From assembly GCF_015221875.1 (NCBI RefSeq), contig NZ_JACYGY010000001.1, forward strand, positions 4,132,501-4,196,500: DNA of 64,000 nucleotides. Direction: 5' to 3'. Origin of the DNA: Dyadobacter subterraneus (GTDB taxonomy: Bacteria > Bacteroidota > Bacteroidia > Cytophagales > Spirosomataceae). The notes beneath the pieces were generated by a model that made no database searches, was not told where the DNA came from, and saw nothing but the letters and a program-made list of their open reading frames with translations. Positions 1 through 8,742 of this stretch are shown here, one piece after another. Both the position numbers and the translations under genes were made by a program. How positions within the stretch are numbered: the first letter of the stretch is position 1; each line of letters starts with the position of its first letter.

Positions 1-2
1 TC

Positions 3-794
3 GTTTCTCCGGATTATGGCCACTTGTCTGCGCAGGCGGCAGACAAATATGGACTTACACACCGTTTGCCATATTATTTTCTTCTTTTTGTATTGGACGG
101 TTCCATCCGGTATGGTGTAGATCTGGAAGAATTTGAGATTGGAAAACACGAAGTACTTTACTCTTTACCTAACCAGATTCAGCAGTTGCCACTCACAGCG
201 CATGCTAATGATTATTACAAACTGGGCTTTGATGATGAATGCATTTCGAAATTGCCCAGACAATATCCCTTCCTTCTAAATCCGCTCAACCGTCAAAAAA
301 TAAGTTTTTCAGCCGTTGCAGCCAAAAGACTTCAAGCGATTTTTCAGATACTTCTGGATTTATTAAAAACCTTTAATACGGATCCCGAGCTTATCCTGGC
401 CCATTTGAATAGTCTGCTGACAGAAATAAACACTGCCTATTTTGCAGCCGAGAAAAGGCCGGCAGATGACAGACTTGCAAAATTCATCGGCTTCAAGTTA
501 TTTGTAGAAAACAACCTTGTAGATCATCCTACCATTAAAAGCATCACAGAAGAGCTGGCCATCAGCAGTGATAGTTTGTACCAGATTGTGAAGCAATACT
601 CAGGACTATCTCCAAAAGAATTTATTACCAACCGTCTGATACTGGAAGCCAGGCGCCGGATATATTATGGCGAACGTTCCTCAGTAAAAGAGCTGGCTTT
701 TGAGCTTGGCTTTAATGATCCTGATTATTTTTCCCGGTTATTTAAAAAGGTGACCGGAAAAACCATCACAGTTTTTTTTCAGGATTTGTGCTGA
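3..794 (+). CDS. AraC-family transcriptional regulator, 5'-truncated by the window edge
   Basis: The frame is open from the first bases of the window, so the true start lies upstream; the TTG at 24 is only an internal candidate. The last 100 or so residues form an AraC-type double helix-turn-helix: the first helix-turn-helix lies around SITEELAISSDSLYQIVKQ, and the second carries the usual ELAFELGFNDPDYFSRLFKK signature. The N-terminal part looks like the cupin-like sensing domain of AraC proteins. It is followed after about 70 bp by an NAD-dependent epimerase gene on the same strand, a plausible target. Its ligand cannot be read from the sequence. Confidence 0.88.
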   Translation, partial: VSPDYGHLSAQAADKYGLTHRLPYYFLLFVLDGSIRYGVDLEEFEIGKHEVLYSLPNQIQQLPLTAHANDYYKLGFDDECISKLPRQYPFLLNPLNRQKISFSAVAAKRLQAIFQILLDLLKTFNTDPELILAHLNSLLTEINTAYFAAEKRPADDRLAKFIGFKLFVENNLVDHPTIKSITEELAISSDSLYQIVKQYSGLSPKEFITNRLILEARRRIYYGERSSVKELAFELGFNDPDYFSRLFKKVTGKTITVFFQDLC

Positions 795-866
795 CATAAC
801 CAGCTTTTGTCCGGCTCTCTTTATGGCATACTTCGGAGCTTTGTTCACAATATAAATCTTTTATAT

Positions 867-1697
867 ATGAACAAAGAATCAGGAAAAATACTGGTAACCG
901 GCACGACCGGTTTAGTGGGAGCACGTCTCTTGCCGCGACTCACCGAAGCGGGCTTGGATTGCCTTGCATTAGTACGCAGCAAAAATAACATCCCGTCCAC
1001 AATATCGGCTATTGAAGGTGATCTGCTTGATGCAGCATCGCTTATAGAAGCGGTAAAGGATGCGACCGCGATCATCCATCTGGCAGCAGTGTTCCGCACG
1101 CAGGACACAGATTTGATATGGAAAAGCAATTTTGAAGGCACTTGTAACCTTATCGAAACGGCAAAGATGCATGCTCCGGGCTGCCGCTTTATTCTGGCAA
1201 GCACCGCCCACGTCTATGATACCAATAATTCGCATCCGGGACGGGAAGACGATGCGGTTGATCCACAACATGCATACCCTGCCAGCAAGTTAGCGGCAGA
1301 AAAAGCGTTGCGTGAAAGTGGGCTCAACTGGTCAATCCTGAGATTTCCGTTTGTTTACGGAGACGGAGATGGTCATCTGGAAATGTTGCCCAAGCACATG
1401 GCTGCTACCAAGTGGCATCCTGCGACCAGAATGAGTACAATTCACCATATTGACATCGCCACCGCAATGAAGATGGCATTGACCGGGAAAATGGACGGTC
1501 GTATTGTAAATATCTCTGATGAATCTCCAACCTCGGTCTATGAGCTGATTCAACTTGTCGGACAGACCATGCAGCCATCATCAGAGCCGCTTCAAAATCC
1601 CTGGTATCTTCATATTGACAGTTCGCTAGCCCGAAGTTTTGGTTTCCAAGCGGTGGTCAGGACGGTTTATCAGGCAGTGCAGGAGAATTTGTTATAA
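867..1697 (+). CDS. NAD(P)-dependent epimerase/dehydratase (extended SDR)
   Basis: The 276-residue product starts at the ATG at 867; an in-frame TTG at 807 would add residues with no SDR character. It begins with a Rossmann fold, VTGTTGLVGARLL, carrying the TGxxGxxG nucleotide motif. It also has an HLAA stretch and the catalytic YPASK (YxxxK) preceded by a serine in LASTAHVY. This places it with extended short-chain dehydrogenases that act on nucleotide sugars or related carbonyl compounds. The substrate is not identifiable. It follows an AraC regulator in the same direction and is closed by a strong hairpin terminator about 100 bp downstream. Confidence 0.88.
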   Translation: MNKESGKILVTGTTGLVGARLLPRLTEAGLDCLALVRSKNNIPSTISAIEGDLLDAASLIEAVKDATAIIHLAAVFRTQDTDLIWKSNFEGTCNLIETAKMHAPGCRFILASTAHVYDTNNSHPGREDDAVDPQHAYPASKLAAEKALRESGLNWSILRFPFVYGDGDGHLEMLPKHMAATKWHPATRMSTIHHIDIATAMKMALTGKMDGRIVNISDESPTSVYELIQLVGQTMQPSSEPLQNPWYLHIDSSLARSFGFQAVVRTVYQAVQENLL

Positions 1698-1794
1698 TGC
1701 AGCTTTGAACAGCAGGATTGCCAATCCAACTGGTACAGTATTTTAAATAGAGCAGCATGTTATTCCACCAGGACATGGCGTTTTATTTTACCGG

Positions 1795-1841
1795 CTTAAA
1801 GTGAAGCGGCCTTTTTAGATTGCTTCGCTTTAAGCTTTTTT
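1795..1841 (+). terminator. Rho-independent terminator after the epimerase gene
   Basis: A 13-bp stem, CTTAAAGTGAAGC at 1795-1807 against GCTTCGCTTTAAG at 1822-1834 with one G-T wobble, is followed directly by a run of T at 1836-1841. Its orientation suits the epimerase gene upstream. On the other strand no T-run follows. Confidence 0.8.
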
Positions 1842-2118
1842 AGTATGGAGTAGTGATATTCAACAACAATAAATGATTAGTCCATATCAAAAAGAATGGC
1901 GTGTTACGAAAGTTGATGATGGAAAGCTCTTGGCGGATGGGAATAAATGCTTGGAAGTAACTTAAAAACCCATCTGGCAAAGCGTTCGGAATAGTTATAT
2001 TTTTGTTCAAATAACTGCCCTGCTTATTAATCATTTGGACGAAGAGTCTGACTACATATAAATTTCCGGTAATCTGATAAAACGCATGATAAGTCGAAAT
2101 ATCCATGTATTGATTCAC
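1840..2118 (-). CDS. hypothetical 92-residue protein, doubtful
   Basis: The frame starts 8 bp after the stop of the GT90-like gene and runs in the same direction, so it could be a second gene of that operon. The product is rich in aromatic and aliphatic residues (ends NHLLLLNITTPY) and has no domain I recognise. Its stop overlaps the T-run of the opposite-strand terminator. It may be a real small protein, a decayed gene or chance. Confidence 0.28.
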   Translation of the reverse strand: MNQYMDISTYHAFYQITGNLYVVRLFVQMINKQGSYLNKNITIPNALPDGFLSYFQAFIPIRQELSIINFRNTPFFLIWTNHLLLLNITTPY

Positions 2119-2126
2119 GTTCGGGC

Positions 2127-3158
2127 TTATATTGCGTACAGTTTTGTCTTAATCAACTCCCTGTCTTCGAGTTGCCCGGTGGATTCAAAGTACTTTTGCA
2201 GCACCAGAATTGAAAGAAGATCTTCTACTTTATCATCCCAAAATTGCCTTACATAAGCGTTGGCATTTGCAGTAATTTTCTGTGCTTCCGCGGGATGATC
2301 GATGTAATATCGCAGCCTTTCTTCCAGATCCGAATAATCCTCTTTGATACGTATGAAATGAAAATCAGGAATCAGCGTGCCTTCCATGAACCAGGTTTCA
2401 TATTTTGGCTCAGGCATTACCGCGACAGAATTGGACGACATAATCCATTTAAGATTTGTAGCCACATCATTACCTTCCAGGCTCAGGATAAATTTGAATT
2501 TTAAATGATCAATAATAGAAATTTTCGGTCTGAGCCATTGCGGATTTCCGCCGGCCTTATTGACCTGACCCAGATCACATAACGGATGACCGAAATACAT
2601 TTCCATAAAGCGCATCCGGTGCGGCTGCGGAGAATTTGGAGCATTTACTGAACCACGCCCGATCAACATATCCTTTTTTTCCGAAAACGAATATGGATCT
2701 TTTACAAAGAGAAAATGCCGCCTTTTATCCATTTTAAGAACCACGGCATTTTCGTTATTACCTGCAACAGGTCTGCTTTTTTGCAAAGTCGGCACGTCCG
2801 GAACGTGAATAACATCAGTAAATATAAAATTGGCTTTTAGAGAATTTCTGAAATACCTGGTGTATTGATAAGCGTCAAAATAGTAAGAACTATGGCCTTT
2901 GACTTTATTCATTTCGTCCAGCGATACAGCACTTTCGCGAACCTCTTTCTGACCACTTAATTTATTATAATAATTCAACCGGCTCGTTAAATAATCAGTA
3001 TCGTATTCATCCGAAGACAGAATTTTCTTCCGCAGCGATTTTTGATATAAAATATTGGGAATCAGTTTTCTTACGTAATTTACTGTATAATACGGCAGTT
3101 TATTTTTTTTAATTGTCAGGAGAAATTTCTTCAATATCATGGCGGCGCTAATGGACAA
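2127..3158 (-). CDS. GT90-family (LpsA/CAP10-like) glycosyltransferase
   Basis: The 343-residue product resembles the CAP10/LpsA group (GT90), which transfers xylose or other sugars onto lipopolysaccharide or surface glycans. The C-terminal half carries the family layout: a FKFILSLEGNDVATNLKW core around residues 221-238, an SNSVAVMPEP segment near 242-251, and a closing helix region after HPAEAQKITANANAYVRQFW. No signal peptide or membrane segment is evident, so it is probably cytosolic or membrane-peripheral. The start is uncertain: an ATG six codons further in (3140) would also serve. The neighbours are not obviously glycan genes, so the acceptor is unknown. Confidence 0.78.
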   Translation of the reverse strand: MSISAAMILKKFLLTIKKNKLPYYTVNYVRKLIPNILYQKSLRKKILSSDEYDTDYLTSRLNYYNKLSGQKEVRESAVSLDEMNKVKGHSSYYFDAYQYTRYFRNSLKANFIFTDVIHVPDVPTLQKSRPVAGNNENAVVLKMDKRRHFLFVKDPYSFSEKKDMLIGRGSVNAPNSPQPHRMRFMEMYFGHPLCDLGQVNKAGGNPQWLRPKISIIDHLKFKFILSLEGNDVATNLKWIMSSNSVAVMPEPKYETWFMEGTLIPDFHFIRIKEDYSDLEERLRYYIDHPAEAQKITANANAYVRQFWDDKVEDLLSILVLQKYFESTGQLEDRELIKTKLYAI

Positions 3159-3510
3159 TTTGCAATATCATAACGGTAATAACCTTTGCGATTTACTAAA
3201 ATAAGCGCACATGGCAAGCGAAGATAGGGCTGGAACTGCCATTTCTTAAAAGGATAGACTTGGCTTCAAATTGGAAATACCTACCCGAAAAAGCTACCTA
3301 TTTCCCTTTCTATAACAACAGTCCAGAAATAAGAATATGGCGCCAAAAACCGCTTTCAAATTTTTGAGAATCTGAAATTATATAAAAAACATCAACTCTT
3401 TAATGCCAGCATTTACCGTTAAATAAGTTGACTTCTACAAAAGACTGCCTTTTGATATAACTATTACTACATTGCTGTTACTAAATATTTCTTACAATCT
3501 CGTTAGCCGG

Positions 3511-3544
3511 ACCTTCCCTTCCATTATGGACAGGGAAGGTTTTC
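3511..3544 (+). terminator. hairpin with short T-run in the GT90-lipoprotein gap
   Basis: ACCTTCCCT at 3511-3519 pairs perfectly with AGGGAAGGT at 3532-3540 and is followed by TTTCG. It sits between two divergently transcribed genes, where no upstream rightward gene needs a terminator. It could therefore end an unannotated short transcript or act as an insulator. The rest of 3159-3619 shows nothing recognisable. Confidence 0.5.
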
Positions 3545-3619
3545 GTTTACAGTAAATTGCTACTTCCCATAATCCAATATTCTATCACAGTATGGATTTA
3601 TCTTATTAAAGTTTGAAAG

Positions 3620-3991
3620 ATGAGAATAAAATTCATGTTGCCGGTCATGATTTTTTTGCTGAGTCAGTGCAAGGATGAGCCCAAAGAAAATATACCAGAA
3701 ATTAAATATGGTAAGATATGTGATCGTGGACCGGAAGTTCAGGTGGATACCGTATTTAAAGATATGATCGGAACAATTAAATGGAATGCACCTTTCTACC
3801 TGATTGAAATTCCGGTAACGAAATATACCAGTGGCGGTATTGTCGGCCCATGCGACAGCTTAACAGCAGAATTTAGAAATGATGGTATGAAAGTGAAAAT
3901 CAGCGGCATTATTTTATCAAGCCCTGCTACCCTGAATACTGTAAAATTTGCAGATATTATCCAATTAATTTCCATTGAGGAAGTTAAATAA
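3620..3991 (+). CDS. small lipoprotein, function unknown
   Basis: The 123-residue product starts with a basic n-region, a hydrophobic stretch and the lipobox LLSQC (cysteine 17), so it should be lipidated and anchored in the outer or inner membrane. The mature part is about 105 residues, beta-rich in appearance, and ends in an ILSSPATLNTVKFADIIQL segment. I recognise no domain. It lies about 200 bp ahead of a polysaccharide deacetylase gene on the same strand; co-transcription is possible but not shown. Confidence 0.72.
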   Translation: MRIKFMLPVMIFLLSQCKDEPKENIPEIKYGKICDRGPEVQVDTVFKDMIGTIKWNAPFYLIEIPVTKYTSGGIVGPCDSLTAEFRNDGMKVKISGIILSSPATLNTVKFADIIQLISIEEVK

Positions 3992-4197
3992 TATTGCAGC
4001 TCCTTATTTCTATCAATCATTGTAGACCTATGTTCCCCGGATCGACATTGTCGATATATTTCGCGTTACGGATGACATCCATTTGATTACAATGGCTACC
4101 AGTACGTAAAAATTACAAGATTTACCTTATTTTCTACATCGATCCGATACCATCCTTTATAAAGCTTTGCAATTGAGATTATTAAGCAGCTGATTCT

Positions 4198-5157
4198 ATG
4201 TCATCAAGAAAAGATTTTATAAAAAGCGCCGCTCTATTGGGTGCGGGCACTTTATTATTACCAGACAAACCGGACGCAAAACCGCTTGTTAACCGCACAG
4301 ATCCGGCCCCGGCAAACTGGGGGGACGATACACGACTGGTTATTTCTATTTCAATGCAGTTTGAAGCCGGTGGTGAGCCTGAAACGGGTTTTGATAGCCC
4401 TTTTCCACAGAATTTGCAAAAAGGATATACCGATTTGCCGGCAAAAACGTGGTTTCAATATGGCTATAAAGAAGGTATACCCAGACTGCTGAATTTATGG
4501 GATAAGTACAAGATAAAAGTTACCAGCCATACCGTTGCCGAAGCTGCAAAACGAAATCCTGACCTCGCACGGGAAATTGTAAAAAGAGGACATGAAATAG
4601 CAGGTCATGGTTTGAACTGGACTCCGCAATACGCGATGAGCTATAATGAAGAGAAAAAATTCATCAAGGATGGCGCAGATATTATTAAGGATATTACAGG
4701 GCAAACCACAATCGGATACAATTGTAACTGGCTCAGAAGAAGCAAAAATACTATTTCAATTTTACAGGAATTAGGGTTTATTTATCACATTGATGATCTC
4801 AGCCGGGATCAACCTTTTTTAATCCCGGTAAATGGCAGGAACTTTGCCGTTGTTCCATATTCCTTGCGAAACAATGATATTCAGCTATTGGAAGGACGCT
4901 ATTTTTCGTCAAAACAATTTGGAGAACAGTTGTTGCTTGAATTTGAGCAGTTATACGAAGAAGGTGCAAAACAAAAGCGTCAGATGTCTATCAGCACGCA
5001 TGACAGAATAAGTGGAACGCCGGCCCAGGTAAAGGTTCTTGACGAATTTTTAGCATTTGCCTCAAAAAAGCCAGGTGTAAAATTTATGCGTAAGGATGAC
5101 ATAGCACGTTTGACACTTAGCGATAAGTCGGCACTGGTGGATAGTAATTATATGTAA
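4198..5157 (+). CDS. polysaccharide deacetylase family protein (NodB/PuuE-like)
   Basis: The 319-residue protein has a Tat-like N-terminus (RKDFIKSAALLGAGTLLL) and should be exported. The deacetylase core begins at DDTRLVISISMQFEAGGEPE. It contains HEIAGHGLNW around residues 138-147, the metal-binding H-x4-H region typical of the PuuE/allantoinase-like branch, and ends with a STHDR segment. Likely activity is hydrolysis of N-acyl or ring amide bonds on an envelope or extracellular substrate; the exact substrate is unknown. It is convergent with the GH109-like gene and shares a bidirectional terminator with it. Confidence 0.82.
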   Translation: MSSRKDFIKSAALLGAGTLLLPDKPDAKPLVNRTDPAPANWGDDTRLVISISMQFEAGGEPETGFDSPFPQNLQKGYTDLPAKTWFQYGYKEGIPRLLNLWDKYKIKVTSHTVAEAAKRNPDLAREIVKRGHEIAGHGLNWTPQYAMSYNEEKKFIKDGADIIKDITGQTTIGYNCNWLRRSKNTISILQELGFIYHIDDLSRDQPFLIPVNGRNFAVVPYSLRNNDIQLLEGRYFSSKQFGEQLLLEFEQLYEEGAKQKRQMSISTHDRISGTPAQVKVLDEFLAFASKKPGVKFMRKDDIARLTLSDKSALVDSNYM

Positions 5158-5170
5158 AAATCAGCTACCC

Positions 5171-5206
5171 TCTTACCCTGTTTGACTTTAATCAAACAGG
5201 GTAAGA
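5171..5206. terminator. bidirectional terminator between convergent genes
   Basis: A perfect 15-bp stem, TCTTACCCTGTTTGA at 5171-5185 against TCAAACAGGGTAAGA at 5192-5206, has a 6-nt loop. A further pair, CAGCTAC at 5162-5168 and GTAGCTG at 5214-5220, could extend it. It lies in the 71-bp space between the convergent deacetylase and GH109-like genes and can serve both. Confidence 0.85.
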
Positions 5207-5228
5207 AAGACTTGTAGCTGTATTAAAA

Positions 5229-6626
5229 TCAGATGTTCTTCATAATGCTCAGGTCGCGGCTTTCCTTCCATCTTCCGCGGGTAAAATCAGGGAATTTAAC
5301 AGGAACATTTCCTTTGCTAACCGAAACTTCAGACAACGGAATAACCGAACTCCATGTAGCCGCATCATACACGTCCATATCCATTGGCCTGCCGTTATTC
5401 AGGCTATCAATAATCCTGTAAATAAGTACAAAATCCATTCCGCCGTGGCCTCCGTTTACCTCAATTTCCTTTTTAAGCTTGTCCCATATCGGATGTTTGT
5501 ATTTACTTTTATATTCGTTGTAATCTGCCTCCTTTAAATAATCATGGCCTTTGTCAATGATTGACAGCCTGCTCGGATAACCCTGGTGGTAGGCGTGTGT
5601 TCCGCCCAGCGCGTTAATTCTGTCGTAAGCTCTTGGTGAAACTACATCGTGTTTTAATGTAATCATTCTTCCCTGATGGGTTTTTATCAGCGAGGTGTTC
5701 ATATCACCCTTATGTATGGTCCCTTTAAAATTTGCATACGGATGATCAGCAGGCAGTTTTTTTATACTTTCAGACAATGAGGCTTCAAGACTGCTCATTG
5801 AGACGATGTGATCAAAACGGTCTCCCCGCAGGATATTCAGATATTGAGCGACCGGACCCAGACCGTGCATAGGATAAAGATTTCCGTCGTGTGCTATATT
5901 TTCTTTCAAACGCCAGAAATCATAATATCCTTTCGTATCAAGCAGGTAAGAATTCAGATTATGGATATAGGCAGCTTCTGCATAGGTGAGCGTACCGAAA
6001 ACCTCATTCTGCACCATATTCAGCAGCCAAAGTTCTTCATCCCCGTAGCAGACATTTTCCATCATCATACAGTTCCGCTGTGTTTCTTCGGCAGTATTGA
6101 CAAGTTGCCAGCATTCATCCAGCGTCAGAGCAGCCGGCACTTCAACGACCACATGTTTTCCCTGCTTCATCGCATACACAGCCATAGGCACATGATCCCG
6201 CCAGGGCGTGGCTATCACCACCAGGTCAATATCATCCCGCTTGACCATTTCTTTCCAGGAATCAATCTTCCCGCCAAAAGCAGTCGCATTCTGGCCTTTT
6301 TGTTTGAGCTTCTCAACGGCTTTTTCGGCGCGGTCCAGCTGAATATCACAAACTGCGGTTACAACCGCTTTTTCGGGAAACAAGGAAGCGAATTGCATGA
6401 CGTGTCCACTGCCTCTTGCACCAATTCCGATCAGCGCAACTCTGACCTGTTTGATGGGCGCCACCTTTAAACCGATAACTGATTTTCCCGTGGCCGGGGG
6501 CGTCTTAAAGCCGGGTATTTCTTCAAATTCCGGATTAACAGCTTCCTTTTTTGAAAAGCCGTAAAGCCCGATACTGCCGAGCAGTCCTTTTTTTAAAAAA
6601 CTTCTGCGTTCTTTATTTGATTTCAT
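5229..6626 (-). CDS. Gfo/Idh/MocA-family protein, GH109-like (alpha-N-acetylgalactosaminidase type)
   Basis: The 465-residue protein carries a Tat signal (RRSFLKK at residues 8-14) and then an NAD-binding Rossmann segment, VALIGIGARGSGHVMQF. The MVEVPA-like segment VVVEVPAALTLDECWQLV and the late GGHGGMDFVLIYRIIDSL motif are characteristic of GH109, which cleaves alpha-GalNAc by an NAD-dependent redox mechanism, probably in the periplasm. A broken relative, with two other broken amino-sugar genes, lies at 51.4-51.7 kb. The deacetylase opposite suggests a glycan theme. Substrate specificity within the superfamily is inferred, not shown. Confidence 0.85.
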   Translation of the reverse strand: MKSNKERRSFLKKGLLGSIGLYGFSKKEAVNPEFEEIPGFKTPPATGKSVIGLKVAPIKQVRVALIGIGARGSGHVMQFASLFPEKAVVTAVCDIQLDRAEKAVEKLKQKGQNATAFGGKIDSWKEMVKRDDIDLVVIATPWRDHVPMAVYAMKQGKHVVVEVPAALTLDECWQLVNTAEETQRNCMMMENVCYGDEELWLLNMVQNEVFGTLTYAEAAYIHNLNSYLLDTKGYYDFWRLKENIAHDGNLYPMHGLGPVAQYLNILRGDRFDHIVSMSSLEASLSESIKKLPADHPYANFKGTIHKGDMNTSLIKTHQGRMITLKHDVVSPRAYDRINALGGTHAYHQGYPSRLSIIDKGHDYLKEADYNEYKSKYKHPIWDKLKKEIEVNGGHGGMDFVLIYRIIDSLNNGRPMDMDVYDAATWSSVIPLSEVSVSKGNVPVKFPDFTRGRWKESRDLSIMKNI

Positions 6627-6892
6627 TAATAAGGTTGGTTAGGAATATTGCAAACTCACTGTAAAATTTCTACCCAAACTAAGTAATAAACCGATTAACA
6701 CAAAATTTAAAAAATCAATAAAAACCAGCACATAACCATCCCATGAAGGATCTAATCAATTGTCTGAAAAAATCTTGGATAACAAAATCAGTCAGGCAGC
6801 CCTTAATATTTTTACAATAGCACTTTGACCATTGGTATTCCAGGTCAAAAGCAAGACTATCTGCAAGGCTAAAATTTCATCTGTGATGCGGA

Positions 6893-6923
6893 TTGCAAGT
6901 GATTTTTGAAATTAATAGCTTTG
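6893..6923 (+). promoter_or_regulatory. Bacteroidota-type promoter for the membrane protein gene
   Basis: TTG at 6893-6895, a 20-nt spacer and TAGCTTTG at 6916-6923 match the TTG-N19/21-TANNTTTG promoter of this phylum. Transcription would start near 6930, about 27 nt before the ATG. The rest of the gap 6627-6956 shows no gene; it also holds the leader of the leftward GH109-like gene. Confidence 0.6.
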
Positions 6924-6956
6924 TGACGGGCCCTTCCCCTATTTATTTCACTCCTG

Positions 6957-8318
6957 ATGATCGACAATATACCTGAGCCGAATACCAGTTTGGCACCTGA
7001 ACAAGAAGAAAAATTAAGAGAACTGACAACGCAAAGCTGGAATCTGGAACTGGTCATCTCCGGGGTCGCTATGTTTGCTGTTTTGCAATTGCCGCCAGTG
7101 CTGGATGAGGCATTTGGTTTTGTTCGTTACAATATGCTTGGGCAAACACAGGGACTTGCCGGAATAATTCCTGCACTTGCGCTGAGTATGATGAAGGCGA
7201 GCTGTTATGTGTTGTTTATTGCCTTCCTTACCAATTTTGTCATGAGGGCATTCTGGGTTGGACTGGTCGGGCTTCTGGCGGTGTATCCCAACGGCATTGA
7301 CTACAAGCGGATTCCCTTTACAAACAAGCATACCCAGCAGCGTATGCGAAGTGATCTGGGGTCTTTAGAAAGCTACATTATCAGGCTTGACAGGCACTGT
7401 AACATTGTTTTTGCGGTGGCATTTCTATTTGTATTTCTACTGATTATTGTGGCTTTGTCATATGTGCTGGTACTGCTGATTTACTCGGGTTTTCAACCAC
7501 TGATCCCCAACCGGTACTGGCGGGGTGTTAAAGTTGCCGCGCTGGTCTTTTTCGGCATTTTCATGCTGATTAGTATCGTAGCGGCTTTGCCTCAGGTAAG
7601 ATCAAGACCCGGAATGGCAAATTTCCAGTACAAGATGCTTTCTTTTAGTAAATGGATTTACTGGGGCCTGCATAAGCCATTTAGCTATATTATTAATACC
7701 TTTTACAGTCATTTAACTCATAGTAAATTATTAAAAATCAGCGGATTGATGTCGGTCGTTTTCTTTGCGCTGATTTTCGCAGAACTTCTGACAGATTTAT
7801 CTCGTGTTGACCATCGCTTGTCTTTTATGAATGGTCGTCACCTGTTTACAGCGCGGGTGGACAGCCTTTTTGTGAATCCTGACGCCTATGATAACCAAAG
7901 AGCAGACGATCAATACGTATCACAGGCTTCTATACAGGCTGATGTAATCCGTGAACCCTTTATCCGCTTGTATATTGCTTATCCCAAGGCCATGGATACG
8001 ATAATGTCCCGATTGGCTGTTGAGCCGAATTGGGGTACAAATCTGCCAATCAAAGAACGACGCAAGCTTTATGCTGAATGGACTCATAAGCAGATCAACC
8101 GTCTTATTGCTGTACATATCAATGATTCGCTGTATGCTGATGCAGATCTTTTATTTACCCAACTTGGTTATCAGCAGCAACGCGGTTATCAAACGGTATT
8201 ATTGCCAACAAATCTGAAAACCGGAAAAAATTATGTACGGATCGGAATTAAACCTGATTCTTTAAAAAAAGAAGAAAATATAGCCAACATTCCTTTTTGG
8301 TATGTACCCGAACAATAA
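6957..8318 (+). CDS. multi-pass membrane protein with C-terminal soluble domain, function unknown
   Basis: The 453-residue product has about five to six membrane segments (around residues 28-49, 63-108, 146-177, 188-208 and 252-272). They are followed by a soluble domain of roughly 170 residues that begins after a DHRLSFMNGRHLF segment and ends in NIPFWYVPEQ. A short acidic N-terminus precedes the first membrane helix. I recognise no family. It has its own promoter and stands alone between a GH109-like gene and an Na+/H+ antiporter gene. The topology suggests an inner-membrane protein with a large domain on one face, possibly sensing or lipid-interacting; that is speculation. Confidence 0.8.
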   Translation: MIDNIPEPNTSLAPEQEEKLRELTTQSWNLELVISGVAMFAVLQLPPVLDEAFGFVRYNMLGQTQGLAGIIPALALSMMKASCYVLFIAFLTNFVMRAFWVGLVGLLAVYPNGIDYKRIPFTNKHTQQRMRSDLGSLESYIIRLDRHCNIVFAVAFLFVFLLIIVALSYVLVLLIYSGFQPLIPNRYWRGVKVAALVFFGIFMLISIVAALPQVRSRPGMANFQYKMLSFSKWIYWGLHKPFSYIINTFYSHLTHSKLLKISGLMSVVFFALIFAELLTDLSRVDHRLSFMNGRHLFTARVDSLFVNPDAYDNQRADDQYVSQASIQADVIREPFIRLYIAYPKAMDTIMSRLAVEPNWGTNLPIKERRKLYAEWTHKQINRLIAVHINDSLYADADLLFTQLGYQQQRGYQTVLLPTNLKTGKNYVRIGIKPDSLKKEENIANIPFWYVPEQ

Positions 8319-8742
8319 GCTGAAAACATGCAGAATGGTTCTGGCTTATGAACATCTTTTATTATCTGATGATAATGTACTCCGGTTTTTATTAGAAGAA
8401 CTGCCGGATATGCTTTAAGTCTGCATTTTCCCGTAATCAGTGCTAATTTTTTCAGTTTAAGATCAACCTGGCTGATAATGACCAATGGATTGAAATGCTT
8501 TTTCCATTGGCGAAACCAGCAATTATTCCGACTCACAACTTATAATAACTGAGTTCCTGATAGCATGAAATTGAATCCGGCAAGTTTAATGTAAGATTTT
8601 TAATAGTGTCATTATTTTCAAAAAGGTTATTTTCGCAGATAATGGATTCTAAAAAGTATCCAGGCCTCTGAGGCTGGCGATTCCGGATAAAACACTGTTA
8701 TTGACTCCATTTAATTTTCAATACAACTATACACAATTATTA
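8319..8742. other. intergenic region with short open fragments
   Basis: This 424-bp gap holds no convincing gene. A 27-codon frame (8335-8418, rightward, leucine-rich, ends LPDML) and an overlapping-frame segment ending in a PLAKPAIIPTHNL-like reading near 8540 look weakly coding. They may be the remains of a short gene. The antiporter start follows. Confidence 0.4.

Noticed and set aside
845..1271. Leftward open frames opposite the epimerase gene
   Set aside because: They lie entirely on the complement of a well-supported gene and show no protein features.
6869..7057. Leftward frame over the start of the unknown membrane protein
   Set aside because: It overlaps the promoter and the start of a supported gene.
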